Assembly: GCA_037447655.1 (NCBI GenBank)
Contig: JBBHKE010002951.1
Coordinates: 64,001 to 119,617, forward strand
DNA from: Zygnema cylindricum
Taxonomy: Eukaryota; Streptophyta; Zygnematophyceae; Zygnematales; Zygnemataceae
DNA: 55,617 bases
Direction of reading: 5' to 3'
Position 1 is the stretch's first letter, and every line of letters begins with the position of its first letter. Shown piece by piece: positions 11,201 through 24,355 of the stretch. The notes beneath the pieces are model-generated. The model was given only the letters and a program-made list of their open reading frames with translations. It was not told the origin of the DNA and did not search any database. Position numbers and translations under genes: made by a program.

Positions 11201-13251
11201 AAAGTTGGAACTCGATCTCCTCAAGGACCTTGACAAGGTATGATTCCTGAAACTGAAACTGCATCTGACGTGCCTTGACGTTGCCACTTATGCATTTGGC
11301 TTTTGTATTATGAAAAAGTTCTTCAATTTTTGCCTGTATATACTGGGCCTGCTACAATATTTATTCTGCCATGCGTATATTCTCAATTACTAGTCCTTTT
11401 TGAGGCTGGCTGCTTTTCCAGAAGAGTGAGCAGGATGCTCACATCGAAAAGGAAGCTTTATTTAAAGAGGAATCGAAATTGCGACGTCTACGAAATCAGC
11501 TTTCTGTATCGACAAAATTTGCAAGACGAAATGGGAATCGGTCTTTAGTTTCTGAGAGTGGAGGAAGAGAAAGAGATCTTGAGATTCTTGTTAGTCTCCA
11601 GGTGTGTTTAAAAGTCTGATTCTGTTGATGCTGTGTAGATTTTTTCCTCATCTTGCATGCAATCCTGCTCTATGAAGTATGGATTTTTGCTTATCAGCAG
11701 CCTTTTAAACGGAGTCTGCTAGTGAATTCTCTCGCTTAGTTATATTGCCGTCTCTATTGGGAGACCATAAGTTAGATAATGCTCTGCAATTTACATGAAA
11801 GGTTAATGCCGTCCGCATAACAATTATTTAAATGTGGTGGGTTATTACCAGACCTGGACCATTTGCTCTCCCCAACATCACCCTAGATCGGGTGATTCAT
11901 TTGAGATGGTACTGAACTTTGAAGATTGTGTCAAGTTACGGTAAGCTCAAAAGTCCTCGTGGCCCTAGAAAACTGTCATGGCGTTAAGGTGATGCCTGTT
12001 TTAATTCTAATTAGATTGAGATGCTTTTCAGAATGTTGCTTATGTTCGAATCTAATGAGGATGGGTGGCTCCTGTACACGGTGTTGAGTTTGCAGTTTTT
12101 ATGTCCATCTTATAATAATTGGGCACTTTATTGGGCAATTTTTACCTGCAGCTTTGTGAAAAGAAATCGTGATGCTCCTGTTGTACTCTCTATGGAAGTT
12201 AACACCAGTGCTCTAGAAAAGGTACAAAGGAAACACGTGCTAAAATCTCTCATAGATTTTTTTTTAGTTTTCAATTTGAAATGAGCGCATATTGCCATCT
12301 TGGAGCTAAAAATACGTTCAACGGTCCACTGCCCTTTGTGGGGGTTGTGTCGGCAAGTTTAACATAGTGTTATCACTGTTAAGCGTCACCAATGTTAGTA
12401 CAATACTGCGAGCCTCTTTCACTTTCATGTTTTGTACTGAGCAGATTTAGCCAATTTACCCCAAAAATCCATTCAAATGACTTAGAACCGTACTGGTGGT
12501 TGTGAAACTGTTGTTAGAACGCAGTCTTGACTAACTTCAAATTGCAACCATCTGTCATTTTTTGGATGTGGTGTTTGATGCTTGTATTTTCATTGTTTTT
12601 TTGTTGTTGTTTTCCATTTATCACGCCGATTCGGTAGGTCGTTCAGTCGGTTGGTCGGTTGGTCGGTTGGTCGGTCTTTTTGTCTAATGCTTCTCTGATT
12701 GCGAGTGATCTCCCATTCGCAGGCGTATCCCAGTCTGGAAGCTGGTGCAATGTTTTCTCATGGGCTCTCCCTGATAGATCATAAGGGCCCCTTGACAAGT
12801 ATTCCTCAAGCAGTCCAGGTGAGTGAAAAGACAGATGAGATGCGATATTGTGAATCATTTCTAACCTTCTGCTATCAGTTCGCAGCATGAATTGCTCGTA
12901 CTTTGAAGGGAAATAGGGCAGTTCTAAAATTACACCACCCTAAAAAAAGATGGCTCCTTGATTTGTTCAGGAGGCTGATCTTCACATAGGAAGAGCGTTG
13001 GACCTTCTGAAGGAACTCAAGCGCTGTAAATCCATGTTTCCGCATCTTGCTCTTATCCGCCTCGTCCCACCCACGGCAGGTGAAACTTATGCACTCGAGA
13101 TACACCTGCCATTCTTTCTGGCTGATCCTTTTTGTGTGACGTTTAGTAGTTCCGAAATTTAAAAAATAAACTTTTAGAATCAGTTTTGAAATTAATCAAA
13201 AATATTTCAGTCAAGCGCCTTAATCACACTCCAGTAATAAATGTGTCAGAA

Positions 13252-13285
<34 letters not shown>

Positions 13286-13644
13286 CTGCTCTTCTGTTTG
13301 ACATACAAAACAAAAAAAGCAAACAACGCAATGAAACAAAAAAACAAACAAGGGAAACAATGAAATAAAAAACAAGGAACCAAAAACAAGTAAAAAAAAC
13401 ATGACAAAAAAAAATGGAACAAAACAACACAACAAAAAAAAAACAAACAAAAGTGTTTTTCAAGCTGTTTGTTATACGGAAAGTTTATTGTCCATTGCAG
13501 CACACTAAAAAAACCTTTGTTCTGCAGAAGAAACCGGTACTCGTGCCCAATTGACATTTGTTGACTTGGCAAAGAATGTGAAAATCACATCCAAAGTCCT
13601 CATGGCGCCAGCATCCATGTGAGCACCATAACTTTCACTTTGAT

Positions 13645-13715
<71 letters not shown>

Positions 13716-14134
13716 TCTCTCTCTCTCCCTCTCCCTCTCTCTCTCTTCTCTCTCCCCCCTCTCCCCTCTCCCCTCTCCCTCTTCCTCTCCCTCTCCCTCT
13801 CCCTCTTCCTCTTCCCTCTCTACCTCCTCCCTCTCTCTCCTTTCTCTCTCCCTCTCCTCTTTCTCTTTCTCTCCCTCCCATTGTGTTTTCTCATTTTATC
13901 GGTACAATGTATGTGAAGTCTGTGACTTAATACTGATGATGGTGGTTTGGAAATTTGTGTAGGGGCGGTGCTCTTTTCGGATGTCTGAAACACTCGACGG
14001 AAGTTAAGGGCGGTGGGCTACCAAAACAACGAGAAAACTTAGTCAAGGATCTTGGCGCGATCAAAATTGCCCCAGGATTTCTCCGCATGGAAAGGCTTTG
14101 TCAGGTGATGGAGGACCATATTTGTATGATTTGA
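5297..14134 (+). CDS. KNL1: KNL1/SPC105-like kinetochore scaffold protein
   Basis: Fifteen exons: 5297-5392 (donor uncertain), 5808-6430, 6817-9019, 9254-9505, 9866-9921, 10108-10198, 10449-10628, 11160-11237, 11422-11601, 11852-11940, 12152-12221, 12723-12818, 12971-13145, 13528-13618, 13963-14134. Phases agree at every join and give about 1483 residues. Near the N-terminus is RRVSFAEKTTIHEF (RVSF at about residues 85-88), the PP1-docking motif of KNL1. Two MELT-like motifs (MDLT at 6917, MDMT at 7421) and a tandem repeat array follow. From about residue 1050 the chain becomes charged and coiled-coil-like, and residues about 1254-1483 resemble the paired RWD domains (SFEMVLNFEDCVKL; EADLHIGRALDLLKEL; FLRMERLCQ). 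In known systems KNL1 joins the MIS12 and NDC80 complexes and recruits spindle checkpoint proteins. The ATG sits in a good context (aaaATGGcg). A weak donor at 13146 is the least certain join after exon 1. Confidence 0.85.
7076..8077 (+). repeat. tandem protein repeats inside KNL1 exon 3
   Basis: Four diverged units start near 7076, 7289, 7544 and 7796, with lengths of about 71, 85, 84 and 94 residues. Three open with [A/T/V]-N-[K/E]-x-E-x-L-x-M-[E/R]-x-[G/D]. All carry a core I-[T/A]-A-[A/G]-[V/L]-P-x-L-Q-[S/A]-L-[V/L]-x-I, preceded in most by an acidic D-T-T or E-L-T stretch. This is the region where other KNL1 proteins carry MELT arrays. Only unit 2 has a canonical-looking M-D-M-T. Confidence 0.7.
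13252..13282. repeat. (GT)n microsatellite in a KNL1 intron
   Basis: An uninterrupted GT run of about 15 units lies in the intron between exons 13 and 14. An A-rich tract follows at about 13300-13450. Confidence 0.95.
13647..13877. repeat. (CT)n microsatellite and polypyrimidine tract in the last KNL1 intron
   Basis: A pure CT run of about 31 units (13647-13708) is followed by about 170 bp of mixed C and T. It starts 28 bp after the donor site of exon 14. Confidence 0.95.
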
Positions 14135-15654
14135 GGGAAGGATTCATAAAAAAATGGAAACTTCAATTAACATTCAGCACACGAAGTTATGTTTTCTCTA
14201 GTAATGTTTTCCCCATTGAAGAGTCAAGTTTTAATCCGCCACTCTTCTTTGGACCCCTTGAAACCACCTGGTCAAAGCAATCATTGCGCCATTGACTACA
14301 GTACTTTTTCTCAAGTAGAGTTCATGCATTCGTAAAGCATAAATCATGAACCGCTTAATACAGTAAAGAATGAAAAATTCCTAATGTATAGCAGTTAGGG
14401 TTTCGACAAATGCTTTGGAGCATTCTTCTGTGTGCCTTTCCCAGCTATGTTTCGTATGTATGTGGGTTTTAAAGTGGATCCGCCTCTGAATGTATGTTTT
14501 ATCTTAGTTTTGTCACCATCTTGATTTGGTGTTCAATGGCTGTTAATCCATAATTTACGAGACGATTAGACTACAATATATACGGAAGTACACAGTGCAT
14601 CGCTATCAGCTTTTTGTTTTTTTCACCATCTAAACCAATTTTCCGTGCACACGATTTTCATTTTAAGACCGTCAATCTTAAGGTATAAAACCAAGCTTTC
14701 CATTCCAACTCTCATATTGATGATTCGACATATGTGAATTCAGAAAGTGAGTATCAATGACCGACAAAAACATTAACGCCAAAAACGATACACGGTGTAT
14801 TGCGCAATTGTGGCGTGAGTTACTCGTATGACCACATTACATTGTGCACAATGTCATACAAGATGTATAAGTAACGTAGGCACATGGGATGCAATCACTT
14901 GCATGTTCAAGTATGTCATTGGCTCAAAAGCAGTGTGTAAACCAATGCCACGTTTGCAAAAGTCATGAAGTCAAACTGAATTGCAAGCTATTTGTCTCTG
15001 CTTTATGTCTTTTTTGCGTATCTGTATGCTTTGTTCTAATGTGCGCTACTGAATGGAGATAAACCCAGTTTACTGTATCATAATCATCGACTTTAGCATA
15101 GTGCAATAGTACAACTAAAGTTTTACAAGTCCTCTAACCGCCTCCATTTCTCTTTTCTGAAAAAGGAAAGAGAAACTGCGTTATTTCGCTCCTTTGCTTC
15201 TGTTTCAGGTTTTCTTAACTTGTCCATTTCCACTTCCCCGATGAAACCTGGAATTTCCTCGCACATGAGTTGATATGCCCGAGGCTATCAGAATAGGCAA
15301 TAAAGAGGTCTGGTACAATAGAAGTTAAAAGATGTCACAGGGTCAAGCCCTCGAGAAAGCTCAAAAGAGGAAATGTGTTAGCTCAAGCTGTTAACAGAAT
15401 TTTTAAACATCGTAGAGTCTTAATATCAAAGGCATAACGTGAAAGTTATAATCAAAACAAAATGTATTATTGAGATGTTTAATCTCCATCAAAACAAGCA
15501 ACCAGTTTCTAAATAGAACCCCAACATTAAGCCCGAAATAAAACCCGGATAGAAAACCGGTTTGTTAGTGGAAACCTGCTAGGCAACTGTTTCCAATTTT
15601 TTTTCCCACCTCAATACTTAATACTATATCATTATTATACTATGCTATTTTAAA
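14135..15654. other. 3' flank of KNL1, mostly unassigned
   Basis: This holds the presumed KNL1 3' UTR and intergenic DNA. Apart from the small TIR element at 14589-14799, I see no gene and no clear polyadenylation signal. Confidence 0.3.
14589..14799. mobile_element. small MITE-like TIR element
   Basis: The left end TACACAGTGCATCGCTATCAG and the right end, which reads TACACCGTGTATCGTTTTTG on the other strand, are imperfect inverted copies of the TIR shared across this window. It is 211 bp and non-coding. Confidence 0.5.
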
Positions 15655-16128
15655 CATAGTTGTTCAAACCGTTTAGTGCGAATGATTCAATCGCGACGAA
15701 TTATACGTACCGAATGCATTGAACGATTTGAAAAAATCGTAAAAATCGTTAATGAATTTCTGTTCGTACAATTTCGTACATGTTCGTACGTTCGTACACA
15801 TTTCAAACTTACCGCGCGCAAATAGTGTGACGCTGCAACGTCTCTTTTCGAAATTGTCCGTACATGAACGATAAAATTCCGTACATTATCCGTGAAATTT
15901 CTGTTCAGTTTACCGGACAGAAAGTACTAGTACGTGCAGCGTATCTTTTCGTCAAATTTCGTACATTTTCCGTACAGTTACCGTAAATTACCGTACAGTT
16001 TCCGTAAATTGCCAGTTCAGTTTACCGGACAGAAAGTACATCGCGATTTTTTGCGATTTTTTCAACAGTCACGAATTAAACGTTTCAATCGGAAAAAAGG
16101 AAAAAATCGCACGATTTGAACAACAGCG
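15655..16128. mobile_element. non-autonomous hAT-like element with perfect 8-bp TSD
   Basis: ATTTTAAA at 15647-15654 is repeated exactly at 16129-16136. Between the copies, the ends read CATAGTTGTTCAAACCG and, on the complement, CGCTGTTGTTCAAATCG, an imperfect terminal inverted repeat sharing GTTGTTCAAA. The 474-bp interior is dense in CGTAC and CCGTACA words and repeats TTCAGTTTACCGGACAGAAA twice. There is no transposase. The 8-bp duplication fits hAT. Confidence 0.6.
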
Positions 16129-17084
16129 ATTTTAAATTAACTATAACTATACTAAATTGTAGACAATTAAACGCGAATTTTTGATTTTAACCATAGCCCG
16201 AGGGCCCAAAAAAGTCCTATTTCCGGCTCTATGTTTCCAATTTTTTAGATACTCCCTCAAGCGACGACCAAAGACTTAAAGATTCGTCTTTTCTTGGAGA
16301 AACTGCGACAATCGATCGACTTTGAGGGACTCCTCCGAACAAATTCTACCAGGTTTTTGTCTGTTCCTCATCCTTCACTCCAATTCTTTATAAACAAACG
16401 TTAAGATCAAAAGCCAAAAACGTAAAAACGTCATTGGAAAGCAAAAAGACGAAATAAAAAGATCCGTCGAGAATTGCAGTGTGGTTCTCTTTGGAAACAT
16501 TGCGTATGTGGGTTCAAATCCCACGTGTGTCATTTTATAAACTCAATTTTCGACGACTTGAAACTAATTTTTGAACCCAATTTGTAGGTTTGTATATCAC
16601 GTAATTTGTATCGCAAGAAATCCGACAGACGATGTTATCGGTTATGGAAATGTGAGGGGTCCCGATATATCGCTCCAGAACCAACAAAAATTATCGCGCA
16701 AAGTTATAGGTTGGGGGAGTTGTTCATACAAAGAGTACGGGCGTATAGTAGGAAAATAAGTACGAAGTGAGTACGAAGATATAGTGACCGGCGGAGGCCT
16801 TTTTGAAAAAAAATCACAATCCATGCCATACCACAGTACGGAGAGATTGTCGATAGTTATCGGTCCGATCTCTATCGGTAAACCATCGCGATATATCGGA
16901 AATGTATCGTGATGATTCCTTTCCCGATGTATTGAGCCAATACATGATTATCGATATGTAAAAAAAAGATACATATCGGATATTGGAAAATGGCTACCGG
17001 TACACAACACTACCGATTGAGTCCGAAAGGCTGGACGTTATGGTAGGCGAAAGCAAATATTGTTGGTATGTAGAGCCCCTTGCC

Positions 17085-17205
17085 AATATTCAATATGTAT
17101 CTATTTTTGGCGTCCATATATTCAATATATCGCCTCGATTTATTGAAAATCTCAATATCTCTCAACAGTTGTCCGATATATGCCCTGATATGAAGATATA
17201 TTTAT
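17085..17205. repeat. fragment of the hAT-like family seen at 2640-3462
   Basis: The segment with ATATGTATC, ATATATCGCCTCGAT and TTGTCCGATATAT parallels 2665-2780 in order and spacing. Nearby, 16979-17012 ends with TACACAACACTA, similar to the hAT-like terminus, so 16560-17220 is probably a patchwork of such remnants. Confidence 0.4.
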
Positions 17206-17328
17206 ATCGCAGTATATCGAAACGAAGCTGGGCTCCAAAAAAATTTCTCCCCTACCTGCGCTACCTGGGGTGTGGGGAAGGAGGATCTTCAGTACGATTT
17301 TCCAAACATAATTTATTAATTTTGATAC

Positions 17329-18165
17329 TAAGGGTGGACTTCCATTAGGCGTCTCAGTAATTGTACGAATAATTTTACTGAAGGGCGTGCCTTCCATTAG
17401 GTCGCGTCAGTAAACCACTTTTTATTTGCGAGGCTCATTCTGCTTGGTAGCACGTAGGTTAATATTAGATGCTTAACATCTTGAAAGAATCTTAGAATGC
17501 AAAATCTAAACGCAATATCTGTACGACCGGAGGCGGAGGTGATTAATGACTCGTACAGAGGGCATTAAATGTAATACCCAAAATTTCAAAACGCAACGAC
17601 AAAAAGGCGGCGGCAAACTTTGATGGTGGGAGCGTCACGGGGTAATTTCGGCGGATTCGCAACCACCCTGGCGGAAGGCAGATGGCTCTTGCGACGTGTA
17701 CGCACATACGCGTGCGCTCATCTTGGATTTTTTTTACCTTTTCCACGCGGCCTATTTTTACACGTTCTGTATTCGAGGACTGTCCTCCTTGTGCACGATC
17801 TTAACAAACTGTAGGGTTGGTGACGTGGCGTCACGGATAAAATGTGTAATTGAATCCGACGGTCCTAATTTAAGCCTACAACCTTGGACAATTTTTTGTA
17901 ATGTTGTTTTTCGTTGAAAAAAAAAAATCTGTACGAACTTGTACGAAACGGTACGGCCTTCAGTAAATAACCCCACTTTTTCGCTAATGGAAGTTCAACC
18001 TTAAATGTGTAATTGAATCCGACGGTCCTAATTTAAGACTACAACCTTGGACAATTTTTTGTAATGTTGTTTTCGTTGAAAAAAAAAAAATTTGTACGAA
18101 CTTGTACGAAACGGTACGGCCTTCAGTAAAAAACCCTACTTTTTCGCTAATGGAAGTCCACCCTA
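17329..18165. mobile_element. TIR element family 2 (AGGGTGGACTTCCATTAG ends)
   Basis: The left end TAAGGGTGGACTTCCATTAG and the right end CTAATGGAAGTCCACCCTA are near-perfect complements bounding about 837 bp. An internal near-terminus, CTAATGGAAGTTCAACCTTA, lies at about 17985 because the right part is tandemly duplicated. It is non-coding. Confidence 0.6.
17840..18165. repeat. 163-bp tandem duplication
   Basis: Two adjacent copies (from 17840 and from 18003) share AAATGTGTAATTGAATCCGA, the CCTTGGACAATTTTTTGTAA stretch, a poly-A run and the GAAACGGTACGGCCTTCAG stretch, with few differences. Confidence 0.85.
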
Positions 18166-19430
18166 AGGGTGAACTTCCATTAGAGGAAAAGTGGCGTTGT
18201 TTACGGGACGCCGTACGATTTCGTACAGATTCGTACCATTTTTTTTTTGTCAGACGAAACATGACGAAACATGTTAACTGGATGGCTCCTATATTATAGG
18301 CGTAAGTATCGACCGTTGGATGTTTCACTTTTTTAGATTCGCGAAGCAATCACTCAAATCGTCCGGTGTGAAGAGACTCTCCTCGGCGAGGAGAGTTTCT
18401 TCACACGGGTCGCCTACCATTGGTACACGTGAAAAGTAAAAAAATATCCACCACGAACAGGCGATGATAAACGAACACGTCATACACGCCATGTGCCTTC
18501 CGCCACGGTGTATGCAGGTCGACCGAAATATCCTCACACGCCCCTTCTCACATCCGCTCCAAAGTTTGCGGCGCCTTTTCGCCATTCCGTTTCGAAATTT
18601 TAATTTTCAATTTCGAAATTAAAATCTGGTCGTAAAATTTTCGTACGAATCATTAACTACTCCGTGAATCGTTACTTGTGTCAATAACTCTAATTTGGGT
18701 TCTTAAAATTTTGATTTTTTTTTTCAAATCGGATACATGATTTTAATTTTTCCTTGACGTCAATTAAGGTAACTTACAAAAATAGCGTAAAGCCCGAAAG
18801 TACAATAAAATCTAAATAGTGTGGTGTACGGTCTATGTCACACCGTACATAAATGTACCTTTTCAAGTTAAAATTTACAAAAAATGAATTAAATCATACG
18901 CGCACGCATAGGAACGTGCGCTAAAAAAAACGGGATTAGTCTGACACGTAAACTAGTATGGCATGTGCGGACAATACGGGTAGTACGGCATATTCGCGAC
19001 TGCGTACGATTTCTAATATTTTGTACGAATACATATATTAATGTACATAATCGTACGACGAATATTCCATTTTTGTTGTTCCCAAATTAGCATTAACGCC
19101 GAAATTAGAATACACATTTTTTTTGAAAATTTTCAAATTCTTAATTAGCATCAAGTACGGTAAATTTTCTTCAACACTATTTAAAATTTGACACTAATAC
19201 CGATTCGCGGTGTACCTCCATCTGTACAAATATTACGTACAGATTTTCAGTTTGAAAAATATTTTTAGATTTTAAGAATATGAAAACTAACCTACGTGGC
19301 GCCAATCATAATTGAGAAACGATATTTACTGGCACGACATAATGGAACGCCGTGCCAGTAAACACTAGGAATAGACGTCTCCGCATGTTTACTGGGATCG
19401 CCTAATGGAGAAGAGGCCTAAAGCAGTACG
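18164..19430. mobile_element. second family-2-like element, interrupted by family 1 copy C
   Basis: A second TAAGGGTGAACTTCCATTAG terminus starts immediately at the end of the first element. A diverged inverted counterpart (CGCCTAATGGAGAAGAG) lies near 19410. Family 1 copy C sits inside. The right boundary is uncertain. Confidence 0.35.
18658..19214 (+). mobile_element. TIR element family 1, copy C
   Basis: The 557-bp element is collinear with copy A (3534-4077), for example AAATGTACCTTTTCAAGT and CGAATATTCCATTTTTG. Its left end TACTCCGTGAATCGTTACTTG is decayed; its right end GATTCGCGGTGTA is intact. TA is present at both edges. Confidence 0.7.
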
Positions 19431-19731
19431 GACTCCCACCTCCCACCAAATACATAGCGATAATAGCAGTTGGCAAAGGTCGCAAACGGTCAACCGAAAC
19501 AGTGACCGACTGTTAACCAACCGCCCGCGCCGGATCCGGAACGGATTCGGTTGCTAAATTTTGGGGGTCGGGCGGTTACGGTCGGTTGATTCACCAGGAA
19601 AAAAAAAACGGTCGGTTACGGTCGGTCAACCAAAAAACCAAAAAAAATGAAAATTTTGTACTGTCCCTATAATCCAACATTCTTGTACTTTGTACCCTTT
19701 GGCATCGTGGAAGTATGTGACATCATGATTA

Positions 19732-19880
19732 GCGTCGCAAATCTGACACGGTACTGTAGTAAGCTATTTATTTCGCAAATCAAAGGGAACGCGACAAAGC
19801 GTCGCAAATCTGACACGGTAGTACACTATTCATTTCGAAAATCTTAGGAAACGCGACAAAGCGTCGCAAATCTGATACGG
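19732..19880 (+). repeat. 62-67 bp tandem repeat, left part
   Basis: GCGTCGCAAATCTGACACGG recurs at 19732, 19799 and 19861 (the last with ATAC), with TTCATTTCG and AACGCGACAAA between copies. The array is cut by the 7.9-kb element at 19881 and resumes at 27804. Confidence 0.85.
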
Positions 19881-20889
19881 TACACCGCCAATCGCTATTA
19901 GTGTGTAGGTTTCATTAGCGTATACAACCAATTACAATGGTGTACGCTATTTGAGAATTTCAGATTTTCGGAAAAAAACATACACTCTAATTGTTTACTA
20001 ACGCTAATTTGGGTCTTTGACAAAAAGAAATGTCAGTCGCAACCATGCTTACAGTAATAAAGGTACCCGTACAATTTAATTCAAATCGTACGCCGTCACT
20101 TAACAATGTAAATAATTCCACTGTACATGTCAAAATATTTCACCGCAGTTAAGCGTCAGCTATTCGCCGTTAATTATACAAATTTGATACAGTTTTACGA
20201 AGTGTAATTTGTACAGATTTAACGTTTAAGCAACGCTTGTTGTGTCAACGGTTTTGCACTTGTCCGTTTTACCGCGATAATCTACGTTAATAAGGGATCT
20301 TTACTCTAATAATGTCGCGACGTTTTGTTTTACTAGAGTAAATTCATGCTAATATGTGTGTTAATTCTAAAATGGATGCACTTCCGTGTGTCTCCCCAAC
20401 TTGTGACCGGTATTAGCGTTAATGTAATGACTCATTAGAGTAAACTCTTATTCTAAATTAGTCCTAAATATACAATCACAACAACCACCTCGTCTCAAGC
20501 TTATTTTGATTGGTCGCTTAAAATTACACGTGGTCAATTTTACATCCACGCAAACTTTATGGTTCTAAAACGACGTATCACAGCCACAACTTTAATCCTT
20601 TTCGTGGGATCACATCTTGGCGATGCCAATTTTTGAATCTCGCCATTTTTTGGACAAGAAGCATCTGGCATTTTCTTCTCTTTCTCCTCTTCTTTCAATT
20701 TTAGGGTTTTTATTACCTATTTTGTTTTTAGGGTTTCGTCATTAATGTTGAGTTATTACCTTCAGAAAAGGACGAACTTCAAGGAGACGGAAGTCATCAT
20801 TGTGGAGACTAAACTTCCACAACAATAAGGTACGAGAAAATGAATGCTGTTAAATTTAAAAAAACGAAAAAAAATTAACGTTCTCATTT

Positions 20890-22990
<2,101 letters not shown>

Positions 22991-23587
22991 TCTCTAACCA
23001 AATTTGTATGTGATCTCGTTTTCTTTTTATTATTTGGTTTGTTAGGGATTCCATCTTATTGGTTAAAGGAAATCAACAGAAGAGTGGACGGAGCACCTCC
23101 CTGGGATTGTGCTAAGGATTGTTTTACCATTTGGGAAATGTTGGTGTCGTCGGAAACGTCGATGTCGTCGAAAACGTCAATGTCGCCAACTGTGACATAG
23201 TTATTAAGGATTGTTGTTTTGTATTATTTGTTTTATGTTAGTTTTTGATAGAGGTGTAGGTGAGGTGTTAATGAGGTGAAGAAACCTGTCGATCTCATGG
23301 ATTAAGTGATATCAATGTAGTAATTTATTTATATATTTGATCAATGTTAGGCTTTTATTATAAAATCTCTTCTTGTATATAGTATTTCTTGTGTTGTGAT
23401 CTTGTAAAAATTGTATAAATTTCCAAATCTTCTTTTTTTATGTTTTGTTATTTCCAATTTAGATCACGTTTTCATTGGTTTTTTTATAATTATCGTGCAT
23501 ATGAACCAAATAGAGCGAAAAAGTTCCAAGTTGGATATATGCGTTATTGTGCGAAATTGTGGAGGTTATCGAGAGGTGAATTGATAT

Positions 23588-23669
23588 GGTAGGAGGTAAA
23601 TGAAAAACTAAACTAAAAAAAAACAGGTGGTAGGAGGTAAATGAAAAACTAAACTAAAAAAAAACAGGT
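23588..23669. repeat. 41-bp tandem duplication
   Basis: Two exact adjacent copies begin GGTAGGAGGTAAATGAAAAA and end in an A-run followed by CAGGT. Confidence 0.95.
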
Positions 23670-24355
23670 TTTGGAAGGAAAGACTTTGAGTCTGGGGAAC
23701 AAATGATATAAAAAAGATCACTTCCGTAAACCCCTCTTTGAGGGCGAAACGAAGAAAAACGCGAAGATATACAATAATCAAGATTATTCAAATAAAGTTT
23801 GAGAGAGAGGTGAAAGACAAATCACAAGATAACAAAAGACGTCGAGGGGTGGGGGGAGAGGAAAAAAAATACACGTGGTTGTAATTCGAGAAGAAATAAT
23901 GGAAAAACATGTGTTAAAGGAGACGAAGTAAAAACGCATGTAATCAACACACAACGTACACAACAAGTTTACATTGAATGAGAATACAATATTTACGATA
24001 CATGTCATTTCTTTATTTTGACACATAACAATCTTTTACATACTTCCATCCCGGGTGTTATATACAAATCCCTAACCTTGTAAAGTTGTCCAATCTTAAA
24101 ACATCATTTCCCTCTAGTAATCTACTCCGTAATACATCTAAAAACTTATCCGAAGCCCCTCTAATAATTATTTTACTATTATATTCCCTACTTCATCTAA
24201 AGCCCTCACCGATTAGCACTTTCCCCTCCAACGATGTTATCTGCACTCTTTTGCGCTTTGATCGTAATTGTAACTCTCGCTTTTTTTGCCCTAACAAAAG
24301 GTGACAAAAGTTCAGCAAAGAGAAAAAAAAAGGTCAAAAATAAGTGAGAAGCAGA

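Noticed and set aside
12638-12674. GGTTGGTC short tandem array near a KNL1 acceptor
   Set aside because: It is an ordinary four-copy octamer repeat. It lies about 50 bp before exon 12 and does not disturb the splice site.
16500-16525. GTGGGTTCAAATCCCAC, a perfect tRNA T-arm and Pol III B-box
   Set aside because: No matching acceptor strand, D-arm or anticodon arm could be placed upstream. It may be a tRNA-derived SINE scrap, but the rest does not support it.
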